Origin: CAZUSO01 sp964622775
Lineage (GTDB): Bacteria > Bacteroidota > Bacteroidia > Chitinophagales > Chitinophagaceae
Assembly: GCA_964622775.1 (NCBI GenBank)
Contig: CAZUSO010000009.1
Span: 1 to 63,229 of the forward strand
DNA: 63,229 nucleotides
Direction: 5' to 3'
Shown here: in pieces, positions 44,173-53,021 of the stretch
Layout: each line of letters begins with the position of its first letter
Position numbering within the stretch: the first letter of the stretch is position 1
Notes under the pieces: generated by a model
Told to the model about the DNA's origin: nothing
What the model saw: only the letters and a program-made list of their open reading frames with translations
The model's database searches: none
Position numbers and translations under genes: made by a program

Positions 44173-45341
44173 GTATTATAATTTTTATCTCCAAAAATAT
44201 GCTTTATAAGTCTTTCCGCGCTACGGTCATCATGATAGGTAAAAAATTCCTTTTTAAGCTGCATCCGTTTCTCTTTAAAAGGATCTGTCTCCGATGTTAA
44301 TAATAGATATAGAAATTGAAAAAAGGCTTCCTGATCCTGAATAAGCTTAGTGGGTAGCCATTGTTCAAAATCTTCAAAATAAAGCCCCTGACGCTGTTTA
44401 TACTCCTCTAAATCAGAACAGAAACAAACAACAGGCCGATCCGTTAAAATATAATCTATAATTACTGAAGAAAAATCTGAGATCAAAATATCCACACAGC
44501 CCAAAAGATGATATAAGGTAATTCCCTGCTTTAATATCCACTCGTCATCAATCATCAGAATATTGCTATATTTTTTTACGTTTTTATCTGACACATAAAA
44601 ATAATGAGGCTTAAGCAGACATAATGTATTTTGGGCTTTCAGTAAATCATTGAACCGCTCCACATCAAAATCTCTGACCTGGAAAGGATTAGTCAATTCC
44701 AGTCCAAACCGCCAGTTAGACTCCGCCTGTCCGGGTACTCTCCTATACGTGGGCATCCAGAAAAGTATCTTATTATAACTCCTTAAATCAGGACGGAGCG
44801 TAGAGATTATTGCCTTCTTATCTTTTTGAGCGCGAAGCATCAAATCGTTCCTGGGATAACCCGATATAAATACGGAACTTTCCCGAACCCCAAAGGCTTC
44901 CGAAAACATTTTTTGAGACAAGGGAGAGGTGCCTACCGTAATATCGGCATGAATACCCTCCTCTCCCTTACCTCTTAACATTCTTATATTCTTATATAAA
45001 ACTCCATGCCAGATATTGATCTCTTTTTGTCTTTTTGAAGATCCGATCAAAGGGCTGCCTCCATGAGTACTAAATACGTATTTTGCAGTCAGATACAAAT
45101 AATAATAAATAATGCTATTTCGCGTTGTTAATCTTACATTCCTGTTAAGCAATTGCTTAAAATACGGCTTCAGATTTTTGGGGACAATAAAAAACACCTT
45201 ATCATTAACATGTATTGCTAAAGAATTGGCCATTTCTACCGCATTGCTTTCTGCATTTTCACTACCTAATACCACTATCCGGCCTAATTTAGGCAGAAGC
45301 TTATTGAGCAGCCTGAAGATTGACCTTTTAAATGAAAGCAT
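44169..45341 (-). CDS. CDP-glycerol glycerophosphotransferase family protein (TagB/TagF-like), first copy
   Basis: Transfers glycerol phosphate from CDP-glycerol onto a glycan or polymer. Family motifs are INIWHGVLYKNIR, ISGYPRNDLML, FWMPTYRRVPG, LLKPHYF and the C-terminal ILISDFSSVIIDYILTDRPV. The 390-residue protein covers the GT-B catalytic part without the extra N-terminal domain of long TagF polymerases, so a primase-like or single-addition role is likely. It overlaps the CDP-glycerol-forming fusion gene by 4 bases. Confidence 0.9.
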   Translation of the reverse strand: MLSFKRSIFRLLNKLLPKLGRIVVLGSENAESNAVEMANSLAIHVNDKVFFIVPKNLKPYFKQLLNRNVRLTTRNSIIYYYLYLTAKYVFSTHGGSPLIGSSKRQKEINIWHGVLYKNIRMLRGKGEEGIHADITVGTSPLSQKMFSEAFGVRESSVFISGYPRNDLMLRAQKDKKAIISTLRPDLRSYNKILFWMPTYRRVPGQAESNWRFGLELTNPFQVRDFDVERFNDLLKAQNTLCLLKPHYFYVSDKNVKKYSNILMIDDEWILKQGITLYHLLGCVDILISDFSSVIIDYILTDRPVVCFCSDLEEYKQRQGLYFEDFEQWLPTKLIQDQEAFFQFLYLLLTSETDPFKEKRMQLKKEFFTYHDDRSAERLIKHIFGDKNYNT

Positions 45342-45456
45342 ATCAATATAACAATATTTATTATTAACTGTATATAGTTTATATAAACTATATACAATTG
45401 CTTACAAGAATCTGTTTATTTAAAGAAAAATACCCAAGAACACCACTCTATCAGCC

Positions 45457-46602
45457 TTAATCAAGATTCAAAATTTCTCGCATTACCCGTTGGGATGAAT
45501 TTCCATCAATATATTTATGGAACATATTTTTATACTTAGCACAACTATCTATGTATAATTTTTCATCTCTCCAAACATCGTCTTTTATTTTATTTAATAA
45601 ATCTTCCTGGGTATATACAAAAGGTTTGGGTAAAATTTCATCAATATCATAATAAAAATCTCTACATATTTCTTTATAAATATCCAGGTCATACATATAC
45701 AGCAAGATGGGTCTGTCTGTGATGGCGAAGTCCGCAATAATCCCGCTATAATCTGAAATTAAAAGATCCGTAATTATTAATAAATCCTGTACATCTGTTA
45801 TTTCTCTTGACAAATCTTTAATATTGGAAAATTCATTGGGAACACTTAAATATTTCTCCCAAGGGTGCTTTTTAACAATAAAAACAGCATTCTGTTTTTG
45901 GAGTTCGGTATTAAGTTTACCCCAGAAATCAGAGGTAAAAGGCGGCGAAGTAATAAAATCACGAAACGTCGGAGTATATGAAATTACTTTTTGCCCTTTT
46001 TTAATTTTTAATCTTCTACGAATTTCGTCTTTATAGTTTTCATCTGTAAAAAAAAGATCATTACGGGGCGAGCCGGTAATAATTGATTTATTGATATTGA
46101 ACGAATCATTTTTTCTTTGTGCATCATCTTCTGAAGTGGCGACAACAAAACGATAACTTTTATATTGTTTGCTGAGTCGTTTTTGCTCCTTTTTTTGAAG
46201 ATTATTTTCATTCAAAAGGCCAATATTCTTAAATCCGGTTCCATGCCATAACTGGATAACTGAAAACCTGCCAATAGTATTAAACCGATATGAAGCATCT
46301 GTAATAATGTGTTCTGCCCGAATTCTAACCCAAGAAGATGCCAATTTTCTGTGTTCCACTTCAATTCCTTCCTTTTGTGCTTCTTGGTATAGAGTTTTAT
46401 CTACTGCTACTAAAACTGGTTGAATTTCTGGATGATTTCTGCGAATATATAAAATTAAACCTCTAATATTACCCGAAAATTGTTTCGGGTTATGCCAGGG
46501 TTGAAATACATATAAACCTTTCTTTTTAGGAACAATATAAGATAAGAAGCTGATGAATTTTTCATAAAAATTTAATATTATTTTATGTGTTTTTTTAATC
46601 AT
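45457..46602 (-). CDS. CDP-glycerol glycerophosphotransferase family protein, second copy
   Basis: Same family as the neighbour, with IQLWHGTGFKNIG, ITGSPRNDLFF, SYTPTFRDF, KKHPWEKYL and LLISDYSGIIADFAITDRPI followed by LYMYDLDIY and RDFYYDIDEI. The two copies are clearly diverged, so they may act on different acceptors or in priming and extension. It overlaps the upstream HIT-cytidylyltransferase gene by 8 bases. Confidence 0.9.
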   Translation of the reverse strand: MIKKTHKIILNFYEKFISFLSYIVPKKKGLYVFQPWHNPKQFSGNIRGLILYIRRNHPEIQPVLVAVDKTLYQEAQKEGIEVEHRKLASSWVRIRAEHIITDASYRFNTIGRFSVIQLWHGTGFKNIGLLNENNLQKKEQKRLSKQYKSYRFVVATSEDDAQRKNDSFNINKSIITGSPRNDLFFTDENYKDEIRRRLKIKKGQKVISYTPTFRDFITSPPFTSDFWGKLNTELQKQNAVFIVKKHPWEKYLSVPNEFSNIKDLSREITDVQDLLIITDLLISDYSGIIADFAITDRPILLYMYDLDIYKEICRDFYYDIDEILPKPFVYTQEDLLNKIKDDVWRDEKLYIDSCAKYKNMFHKYIDGNSSQRVMREILNLD

Positions 46603-47461
46603 TATGCCCCGATTGATTTTGGATTTTATTCAATACTTGTTTTAAGTGAGTAGAAGAAGTACCATGAGTGTATGGAAAATAAATAACTTCTACGTTTACT
46701 TTCGCAAAATCTTCCTCAAACTTATCCCATTTCTCGGTCCCTTGCCAGTCAGAACCTACAAACATCCGGTCAAATTTTAATTCATGCCAAGCAGCCATTT
46801 TGTCCATACTGTTTTGAGATACCACTCTGTCCACATATTTTATACCTTCTATTATTTTTAAGCGTTCTTCAAAAGGAATTACCGATCTCGTGTTTTTATA
46901 AGAAACTAACTCATCGGTAGTTATACCCACAATGAGATAATCGCAATATTCTTTAGCTTTTTTCAAAATATTGAGATGTCCCACATGGAATAAATCATAA
47001 ACTCCGGTAGTATAGCCTATAATGGGTTTTTGCAGTTTGGCTTTTTCTTTTAGAAAATCATAAACTTTTGTTGTGAGTTCTTTGTCGTCAATAGCGTGTA
47101 ATATCTCTATGGGACCCGGCCAAGCTTCATCATTATAGCTTTTGTTTTTAAATGTTACCGGCTTTTCATATCTGGGAATCACATGAAAATGAACCTGACC
47201 ATCCACCATCATCAAGGCTAAATAATTGATTTTATCATATTGAAAAGCAGATTTTAATAATTTTTCGGTTTTGTTGAATACAAGTGATAATTCTGCTGTT
47301 TCTTCTGAGGTCATTTGATTCAGTTCCGAACAATTTCTTTTTAAAGAAATAACCAATGAACCAATGTTGACTTGTGCAGGTCGAACACTCACTATCCAAT
47401 ATTCAAACCTGATTAAACTCAGCTCATTAATTTTAAATTTATTTTTAAATTCGGTGTTCAT
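46595..47461 (-). CDS. Fusion: HIT-like domain plus glycerol-3-phosphate cytidylyltransferase-like domain
   Basis: Residues 1-140 resemble a HIT-family nucleotide hydrolase/transferase: FEYWIVSVRPAQVNIGSLVI and VDGQVHFHVIPRYEKPV, where the first His of the HxHxH triad is Gln. Residues 148-288 are a cytidylyltransferase: YTTGVYDLFHVGHLNILKKA (HxGH), GITTDELVSYKN, PFEERLKII and YTHGTSSTHLK. The pairing suggests control or reversal of CDP-glycerol or CDP-alditol formation. Its promoter side carries the IS1-family element 37 bases upstream. Confidence 0.87.
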   Translation of the reverse strand: MNTEFKNKFKINELSLIRFEYWIVSVRPAQVNIGSLVISLKRNCSELNQMTSEETAELSLVFNKTEKLLKSAFQYDKINYLALMMVDGQVHFHVIPRYEKPVTFKNKSYNDEAWPGPIEILHAIDDKELTTKVYDFLKEKAKLQKPIIGYTTGVYDLFHVGHLNILKKAKEYCDYLIVGITTDELVSYKNTRSVIPFEERLKIIEGIKYVDRVVSQNSMDKMAAWHELKFDRMFVGSDWQGTEKWDKFEEDFAKVNVEVIYFPYTHGTSSTHLKQVLNKIQNQSGHND

Positions 47462-47497
47462 GATTTGTTTTGTTTTTTGATGAGGGCTTAAAAAATC

Positions 47498-48226
47498 GGC
47501 ATTGTTAATAAAGTATATCTAATTGATTATTTCTGTTTAATATAAGCATAGCTACTGCTTCTTTTAATCTTTCAACGCTTTTGGAATAGCATTTTGACTT
47601 TCTTCTCATTCTTGCTAAAAAATGTCTGAATAAACTATTGTATCCTTCAACAGTAAAAGTTTCTGCCTTGCTTTGTGTATGAATTTCATTTGGTACAAAC
47701 TGACTATAAGCTTTCCAATAATCTGTTGCAACCATCCCAATATCTTTATCCTTTATTTTATCCCAAAGTTTTGTTCCTGTGGCTGCCGACCTGTCGCCAA
47801 CAACGAAGTTGATGAATCTTTTGCCATATCTATCAACAGCAATCCATATCCAACAATAGTTTTTTTATCCCCGATATAACTGTGCATCTCATCTATTTCT
47901 ACTACTTCTACTTCTGTAGTGCTTTTTATTTCATCTATTTTACTCCCAAAAGATTTTATCCAATTATATACGGCAACGTGGCTCACTTTCAAGATGCGAC
48001 CGATAGAACGAAACCCTAAGCCTTCCAAATACAATTGAAGTGCTTGCCGCTTAACGCTATTGGGCTGTGACGTAGATTTATGCTCTACCGTGTAATTATA
48101 ACCACAGCTTTTGCACATATATCGCTGTATTCCCTTTACTATACCACGTTTTACCCGTTCTTCCGAATTACATTTTATACATTTCATTGTGCAAATATAC
48201 ATAATGTATATTTATTTAACAATACC
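47498..48226 (-). mobile_element. IS1-family insertion sequence, 729 bp
   Basis: Terminal inverted repeats start GGCATTGTTAA-TAAAG at the left end and GGTATTGTTAAATAAAT at the right end (read inward). The left flank AAAAAATC (47490-47497) and right flank TAAAAATC (48227-48234) look like an 8 bp target duplication with one change. The transposase is read on the minus strand in two frames. The element separates the HIT-cytidylyltransferase gene from the GT2 gene and overlaps the 3' flank of the latter's stop codon by the duplication only. Confidence 0.87.
47505..48202 (-). CDS. IS1-family transposase in two frames (InsA/InsB, -1 frameshift)
   Basis: The first frame (48202-47753) gives the zinc-finger CIKCNSEERVKRG, IQRYMCKSCGYNYTV and the helix-turn-helix LGFRSIGRILKVSHVAVYNW, then VVEIDEMHSYIGDKK with the first catalytic Asp. 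At seven A residues (47866-47860) a -1 shift continues as YCWIWIAVDRYGKRFINFVV, GTKLWDKIKDKDIG, MVATDYWKAYSQFVP and the NSLFRHFLARMRRKSKCYSK stretch to the stop at 47505. This fits the programmed frameshifting of IS1. The assembled sequence therefore need not be broken. Confidence 0.88.
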
Positions 48227-48232
48227 TAAAAA

Positions 48233-49282
48233 TCATATAGACTGCTTTTTGTATTGAAAAAAATGAAACCAGAATTTTAAAATTGGTTTATTTATTTTTA
48301 ATGGCTCTGGAATGTATTCCCGATAAAGCTCAAATATTTCCGCTTTTTTAAAGCAATTCAAGCCGTGAAGTAGCATTCCCAAACTGAACATTTGTTTTTG
48401 TTTTTGGATAATCGCATCGTATTTATAATCAGAATTTTTATTAAATAAATCCCGGCTTATTTTATAATTGTATAATCGTTTTTTTATCCATTGTTTTCGT
48501 TCTTCCTTAGTACCAAATCTTCCATGATTAGAAGAACCCGAAACTCCAACTCTGTAAACTGCCATAGGGAGGCCGCCGATATACCCGATATTCCCATGTA
48601 AAGCACAAATCATTTGTAAAGGATAATCCCCTATAGGGGATTGATATGCCCATTTTGGATAATTTATTATGATTAAAGATCTATATAATATTGTAACGGT
48701 ACGAGCATATTTGCTTCTTATAAACTCTTCAGACGTAAATTTTAAATTTAAATCAGTTTTCTCTTTTACAATTTTATCTGATTTATTAGCAGTCATAAAA
48801 ACATGCCTTACCCCATGATAACACATACTACAATCTTCATTCTCTTCCATAAAATCCACCTGCTTCTGCAATTTTAACGGGTCCGTCCAGAAATCATCAC
48901 CTTCACAAGTAGCTATATATTTCCCCCTGCAATTAAATCTAGTATAAGTACTTTGAAACCTGGCACTTGGCCTACCATTCCTCAAAATATTATTCTCTCT
49001 TCTATGGAGAAAAAGTCTAATTTTTCCGGGGTATCTCTGTGCGTACTCAATACATATTTCTCTAGTCCCATCAATTGACTCATCTTCTCCAATAACTATT
49101 TCAATTGGGAAGTCTGTTTGTTGCATCAAAATTCCATCTAAACACTGCTTGATATAAGAAACATGTTGATAGGTACTTACTTTACATGAAACCATCGGCT
49201 CAGGTACAGATTCCAAAACTCTATTAGGGTATTCCTCTATGGGAACCTTCTGGTATTTTTCAAGAAATTCTTTAAACGCCAT
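48233..49282 (-). CDS. Glycosyltransferase family 2 (GT-A fold)
   Basis: Motifs are VSCKVSTYQHVSYIKQCLDG, IEIVIGEDESIDGTREI, the CEGDDFWTDPLKLQKQVDFM metal site and YHGVRHVF. The 349-residue protein has a C-terminal extension with a helical region after GSSNHGRFGTKEER. It transfers a sugar in the glycan pathway. It is the last gene before the IS1-family element and lies 17 bases after the cyclase gene, so it is probably co-transcribed with the small-molecule block. Confidence 0.9.
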   Translation of the reverse strand: MAFKEFLEKYQKVPIEEYPNRVLESVPEPMVSCKVSTYQHVSYIKQCLDGILMQQTDFPIEIVIGEDESIDGTREICIEYAQRYPGKIRLFLHRRENNILRNGRPSARFQSTYTRFNCRGKYIATCEGDDFWTDPLKLQKQVDFMEENEDCSMCYHGVRHVFMTANKSDKIVKEKTDLNLKFTSEEFIRSKYARTVTILYRSLIIINYPKWAYQSPIGDYPLQMICALHGNIGYIGGLPMAVYRVGVSGSSNHGRFGTKEERKQWIKKRLYNYKISRDLFNKNSDYKYDAIIQKQKQMFSLGMLLHGLNCFKKAEIFELYREYIPEPLKINKPILKFWFHFFQYKKQSI

Positions 49283-49299
49283 GTTTTATTTTAAATATA

Positions 49300-50313
49300 T
49301 CAGACTGTTGCAATAGGTGTTACAGGCGATCCCACTGCTCCTGTTAATCTTAATGGTGGCGCTGTAATTAAAAACCTTGAACGATTATTTTCGTTTAACC
49401 ATTTTGCCAAATCACATAGTTGCCATAACTCTCCTAAATGTACTCCTAAACGAAACAAGCATAGCTCATGTATAGGCATATTTGTCCCTCGTTTTCCTTC
49501 CGGTACTTTTTTCCCTACCGCTTCTACTGCTAAATTATCTGAGGCAATTGCAGCTACATCAGAATCTATAATCCATTTTAATAATTTATCGTCAAACCCA
49601 TTTAAAACAGCGCAAGCTTGATTAATACTATCATCAGGTTTTCCTCTCATTCTTAAAATCGCTTGATCTAACCCTGTCCAAAGGCAAAGGATATCACCCC
49701 GTTCGACAACAATACCCCTTCTGTCCATAGTCCTCATTAAATCATCATATCCAATCTCTTTTCTTGGGAATTCTCCACATTCACTAAATAAATCAACTAA
49801 AACACCCCTTCCCTGTACACCGTGAAAGGCCATATTTTCTATTCCCAAGGCTTTAGCAGAAGTTTCCAATTGCTCATTCATTACAATATCCTCTCCAACT
49901 CTGAAACCGTTATAATAAACAGCTTGTTCTATTCCACTACCCATTATATCAAATAATGCCCCTCTGTGTGCCAAACTGTCCCATTGTGTAGAGTATTGTG
50001 TATGTAACAGTACTACATCGTCAGAGCCTATATCAGTATGATTCGGATTTAACTTATTCCACATATAGTTAAAATACGGCTCTTCATTTCTGATAACAGG
50101 TTTTAATACAGGTGGATACCTTACTTTATTTATCACCTGCCCTCCCGGATAATCCAGTGGGAGACTCAAACAAAATGTTTTTCCTTCTTTTACTTCTGCA
50201 ATCCCTTGTTTTACCTTTTCAGAAGTTATTAGGTTTAGTCTTCCCAATTGGTCGTCCTCACCCCAATCTCCCCAAGTTGAATTTTCAGGTCTTATTCTCC
50301 AGCGTTTTGTCAT
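49300..50313 (-). CDS. Cyclase-family metal-dependent hydrolase (kynurenine formamidase-like, PF04199)
   Basis: The family hydrolyses amides, lactones or related bonds with a metal site of His and Asp residues. Visible motifs are TWGDWGEDDQLGRLNLIT near the N-terminus, LLHTQYSTQWDSLAHRG (metal-binding region), FHGVQGRGVLVDL and IASDNLAVEAV. At 337 residues it is longer than KynB (about 210), like the proteins annotated simply as cyclase. It lies 9 bases downstream of the lyase gene. The natural substrate is unknown; no tryptophan catabolism genes are near. Confidence 0.82.
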   Translation of the reverse strand: MTKRWRIRPENSTWGDWGEDDQLGRLNLITSEKVKQGIAEVKEGKTFCLSLPLDYPGGQVINKVRYPPVLKPVIRNEEPYFNYMWNKLNPNHTDIGSDDVVLLHTQYSTQWDSLAHRGALFDIMGSGIEQAVYYNGFRVGEDIVMNEQLETSAKALGIENMAFHGVQGRGVLVDLFSECGEFPRKEIGYDDLMRTMDRRGIVVERGDILCLWTGLDQAILRMRGKPDDSINQACAVLNGFDDKLLKWIIDSDVAAIASDNLAVEAVGKKVPEGKRGTNMPIHELCLFRLGVHLGELWQLCDLAKWLNENNRSRFLITAPPLRLTGAVGSPVTPIATV

Positions 50314-50322
50314 CTTCTTGAA

Positions 50323-51666
50323 TTATACCTTTTTTAGAACTTGTTCTATCATTTCCTCTACGCAACCAATATAATTTATCGGGTCTATCAGCTTGTCAAT
50401 TTCTTTTTCAGTAAGCTCTTTGGTAATGTCATGGTCTGACATTAATGCTTCTTTCAGTGTAATTCTTTTCTCATGCGCTTTACCTGCGGCATCATATACT
50501 AAGTGATGTGCCTTTGCTTTTCCTACTTTCGGAGCCAATCCCATCATCACTGATTCAGACATCAGCAATCCACCACCTAAATCAAGGTTTTTACGCATAT
50601 TCTCTTCATCCACCCACAGATTTTCCAAAATAAACCGTGTATGTCTCATTGATCCTGACATCAATATGAATGCTTCGGGAATAACCATCCATTCAATATT
50701 CATCTGCCCTACGCCACGTTCGTGTTCCTGAATCATAGCAGTTAGTTGAGAACCTACCATTTCTCTCATTTTAGGTGCTATGGCTATAATCGGCTCACAA
50801 GAAATAGGGTTTCTTTTTTGAGGCAAAGTGGTACTGGCACCGCGGCCGGTTTCAAAAGGCTCACTTAATTCGCCAACCTCCGAACGCATCAAAATAGCTA
50901 CTTCGTTAGCTATTTTAGCAAAAGTGGCACTCATCATAGCAAAATCGTTTACTAGTTCTGCCCAGGAATCTCTGGCTGTATGCCAGGTGATTGCAGGAAT
51001 TTCTAACTCCAAATAATCCATCATCAGCCTTTGCACTTCTACCCCCCTGGTTCCCAAAGTAGCAAATGTCCCAACGGCTCCGGCACATTGCCCTACTAAA
51101 ATTCTTTTTTTGAGTTGTTGTAATCTTTCTCTATGTCTTAACATTTCGTCAAGCCATACTCCTGCTTTATATCCGAAAGTTACCGGAGCAGCTAACTGCT
51201 GGAAAGTTCTGCCTGCCATTACAGTTTTGCCGTATTTTTTTGAAAGTTCAGCCGTTGCTTTGATGATAGCATCAAGTTGTTCTTCAACTATTTGAAGTCC
51301 TTTTTTTATTTGCAATACCATTCCGGTATCCAAAATGTCTTGCGTAGTAGCACCATAATGTATCCAACGGGCTGTTTCAGGGTCACAGGCTTTGTTCAAC
51401 TGTTTTACAAAAGGCAGAATAGGAAAGCCGACTCTGTCAAAATCAGCTTTCATCTCTTCAATATTTAAATTGTTGACAGCTACCGATTTTTGCAAAACCT
51501 CATCAATTCCTTTAGGTATAATCCCTAATTGAGTTTGTGCTTTAGCTAAAGCTATTTCTGTGTCTATCCAAGCCTGAAGGCGGGCTTCGTCTGAAAACAC
51601 TTCCCGCATTTGGACAGAACCAAACATATCACGGTAATAGTCGGAATCTATAATAGACGATGCCAT
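50323..51666 (-). CDS. Fumarase/aspartase superfamily lyase (PcaB/PurB-like)
   Basis: Superfamily enzymes eliminate amines or form/break C-N, C-O or lactone bonds on succinyl substrates. The three conserved regions are visible: FDRVGFPILPFVKQL with HYGATTQDILDTGM, AGRTFQQLAAPVTFGYK with TWHTARDSWAE (general base region), and the mobile signature loop GRGASTTLPQKRNPISCE. The pattern fits 3-carboxy-cis,cis-muconate cycloisomerase-like proteins better than PurB. The gene lies 1 base after the ATP-grasp gene. Nitrosuccinate lyase and similar secondary-metabolic enzymes also belong here, so the substrate cannot be assigned. Confidence 0.85.
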   Translation of the reverse strand: MASSIIDSDYYRDMFGSVQMREVFSDEARLQAWIDTEIALAKAQTQLGIIPKGIDEVLQKSVAVNNLNIEEMKADFDRVGFPILPFVKQLNKACDPETARWIHYGATTQDILDTGMVLQIKKGLQIVEEQLDAIIKATAELSKKYGKTVMAGRTFQQLAAPVTFGYKAGVWLDEMLRHRERLQQLKKRILVGQCAGAVGTFATLGTRGVEVQRLMMDYLELEIPAITWHTARDSWAELVNDFAMMSATFAKIANEVAILMRSEVGELSEPFETGRGASTTLPQKRNPISCEPIIAIAPKMREMVGSQLTAMIQEHERGVGQMNIEWMVIPEAFILMSGSMRHTRFILENLWVDEENMRKNLDLGGGLLMSESVMMGLAPKVGKAKAHHLVYDAAGKAHEKRITLKEALMSDHDITKELTEKEIDKLIDPINYIGCVEEMIEQVLKKV

Positions 51667-51667
51667 T

Positions 51668-52954
51668 TTAATATATAATAGAATCTTTAGAAATTAATTT
51701 GAAGGTTTCTCCCTCAATAACAAAGGAATGTCGTTCATTAACCATATCATTACCGTTCTCATCTCTTATGTCAATTGTAGAATTAATCTTGTCATTTATT
51801 TCTGAAAGTTTTTCTATTGAATCTCCTACTATATGAATTCTTAGACACAACTGTTTTCTCGCCCCTTCATTTTTTATAACATCTCCTTCCTTATGCACTT
51901 GAGTTACATTAAGAACTCCCCCAATTTTTTTTATTGCTTCAATTCCTTCTATTTTAGAAATCATCCCTGATTTAAGCGAAATATTTCGTTGACAGCAAGG
52001 TCTATTGAAAAAAGGATTGTCTTGTTTTAATATATCTTTCTCTGACATTTTACCGGTAAGGGCATAATTAACCATCATTTCCATATGATTTATTCCGTTA
52101 ACTTCGTTGGTAAATATATAAGATTGAGTTCCTCCAAGTCGATATCCTGCTTCATAAACTAAAAAAGTCTCTCCGTTAAAAAATGTTTGTATGGAAATTA
52201 CGCCATTCTGTAAACCAATAGACTTTAGAGCATTTACTACATTATTGTGTGCTTTTTCAATATAACTTTGAAGCCGTCTGGAGGGGTATAGATTAATCAC
52301 AGCATCACCGGCAAAACCATTTTTATCACGATTTTTGTAATTATCAAACGAACAGGACAAGCTAAACTCACCGTCAATTATAGTGTAATTAAAGAACACT
52401 TCAGGAAATTCACTAACACATTCTTCGATAATTATTTGTCCTGACCGAGAAAATTTTAAAGCAAATTTGCAAGCCTTTGAAAGTTCTCCTTCATTTCGAC
52501 ATATAGAAATACCTTTTGAACCACTGCTGTCAACCGGCTTTACTATGGCAGGATACCGTATTTCAGATTTTTCATAATATTCTTTGGTAACGGGTACATC
52601 ATACTTTATTAACAAGTCTTTAAATTTCTTTTTATTATTGATGATTTCAAGCTGTTCAGAAGAGGCATAAAAAGGTACACTTAAGCGTTTACTTATCTCT
52701 AATATCGTGTACATAGATGTTTCACTTGTACCGGTAGTTATGCCGTCAACGTTATGTTTTTTAACCAACTCACATATTGAATCAATATCTGTAGTGCTTA
52801 TATCGTAACGACAATCTGCCATATCTTTAACTTTAGAAGTTTTATTGTAGTCAGTAGCAATGGTATATACACCCTTACTTTTTGCATACTGAATGATATC
52901 ACTAGCTCCATTACAACCTGTAAGCACAATTAGTTTTTTTCCTTTTAAATCCAT
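51668..52954 (-). CDS. ATP-grasp carboxylate-amine/thiol ligase
   Basis: An N-terminal Rossmann-like preATP-grasp domain (LIVLTGCNGASDIIQYAKSK, VDGITTGTSETSM) is followed by the ATP-grasp domain with YPAIVKPVDSSGSKGISI, IIIEECVSEFPE and a metal loop in TFLVYEAGYRLGGTQSY. A ~100-residue C-terminal domain completes the 428 residues. It should activate a carboxylate as acyl phosphate and join it to an amine or other nucleophile. Its place between an acyltransferase and a lyase gene suggests building of an acyl- or peptide-like substituent. Confidence 0.87.
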   Translation of the reverse strand: MDLKGKKLIVLTGCNGASDIIQYAKSKGVYTIATDYNKTSKVKDMADCRYDISTTDIDSICELVKKHNVDGITTGTSETSMYTILEISKRLSVPFYASSEQLEIINNKKKFKDLLIKYDVPVTKEYYEKSEIRYPAIVKPVDSSGSKGISICRNEGELSKACKFALKFSRSGQIIIEECVSEFPEVFFNYTIIDGEFSLSCSFDNYKNRDKNGFAGDAVINLYPSRRLQSYIEKAHNNVVNALKSIGLQNGVISIQTFFNGETFLVYEAGYRLGGTQSYIFTNEVNGINHMEMMVNYALTGKMSEKDILKQDNPFFNRPCCQRNISLKSGMISKIEGIEAIKKIGGVLNVTQVHKEGDVIKNEGARKQLCLRIHIVGDSIEKLSEINDKINSTIDIRDENGNDMVNERHSFVIEGETFKLISKDSIIY

Positions 52955-53021
52955 CTATTCTTTTTTATTTATCTTGATTTTGTATAAGAGTATTTTTAGC
53001 AATTATGATATTCCATAACTC

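Noticed and set aside
47753..48202. IS1-family transposase as a dead, frameshifted gene
   Set aside because: The frame break sits at an A7C run where IS1 elements are known to shift -1, and the rest of the protein is complete, so a programmed shift is more likely than decay.
49300..50313. Kynurenine formamidase of tryptophan degradation
   Set aside because: The protein is over 100 residues longer than KynB and no kynurenine-pathway genes are nearby; only the fold family is supported.
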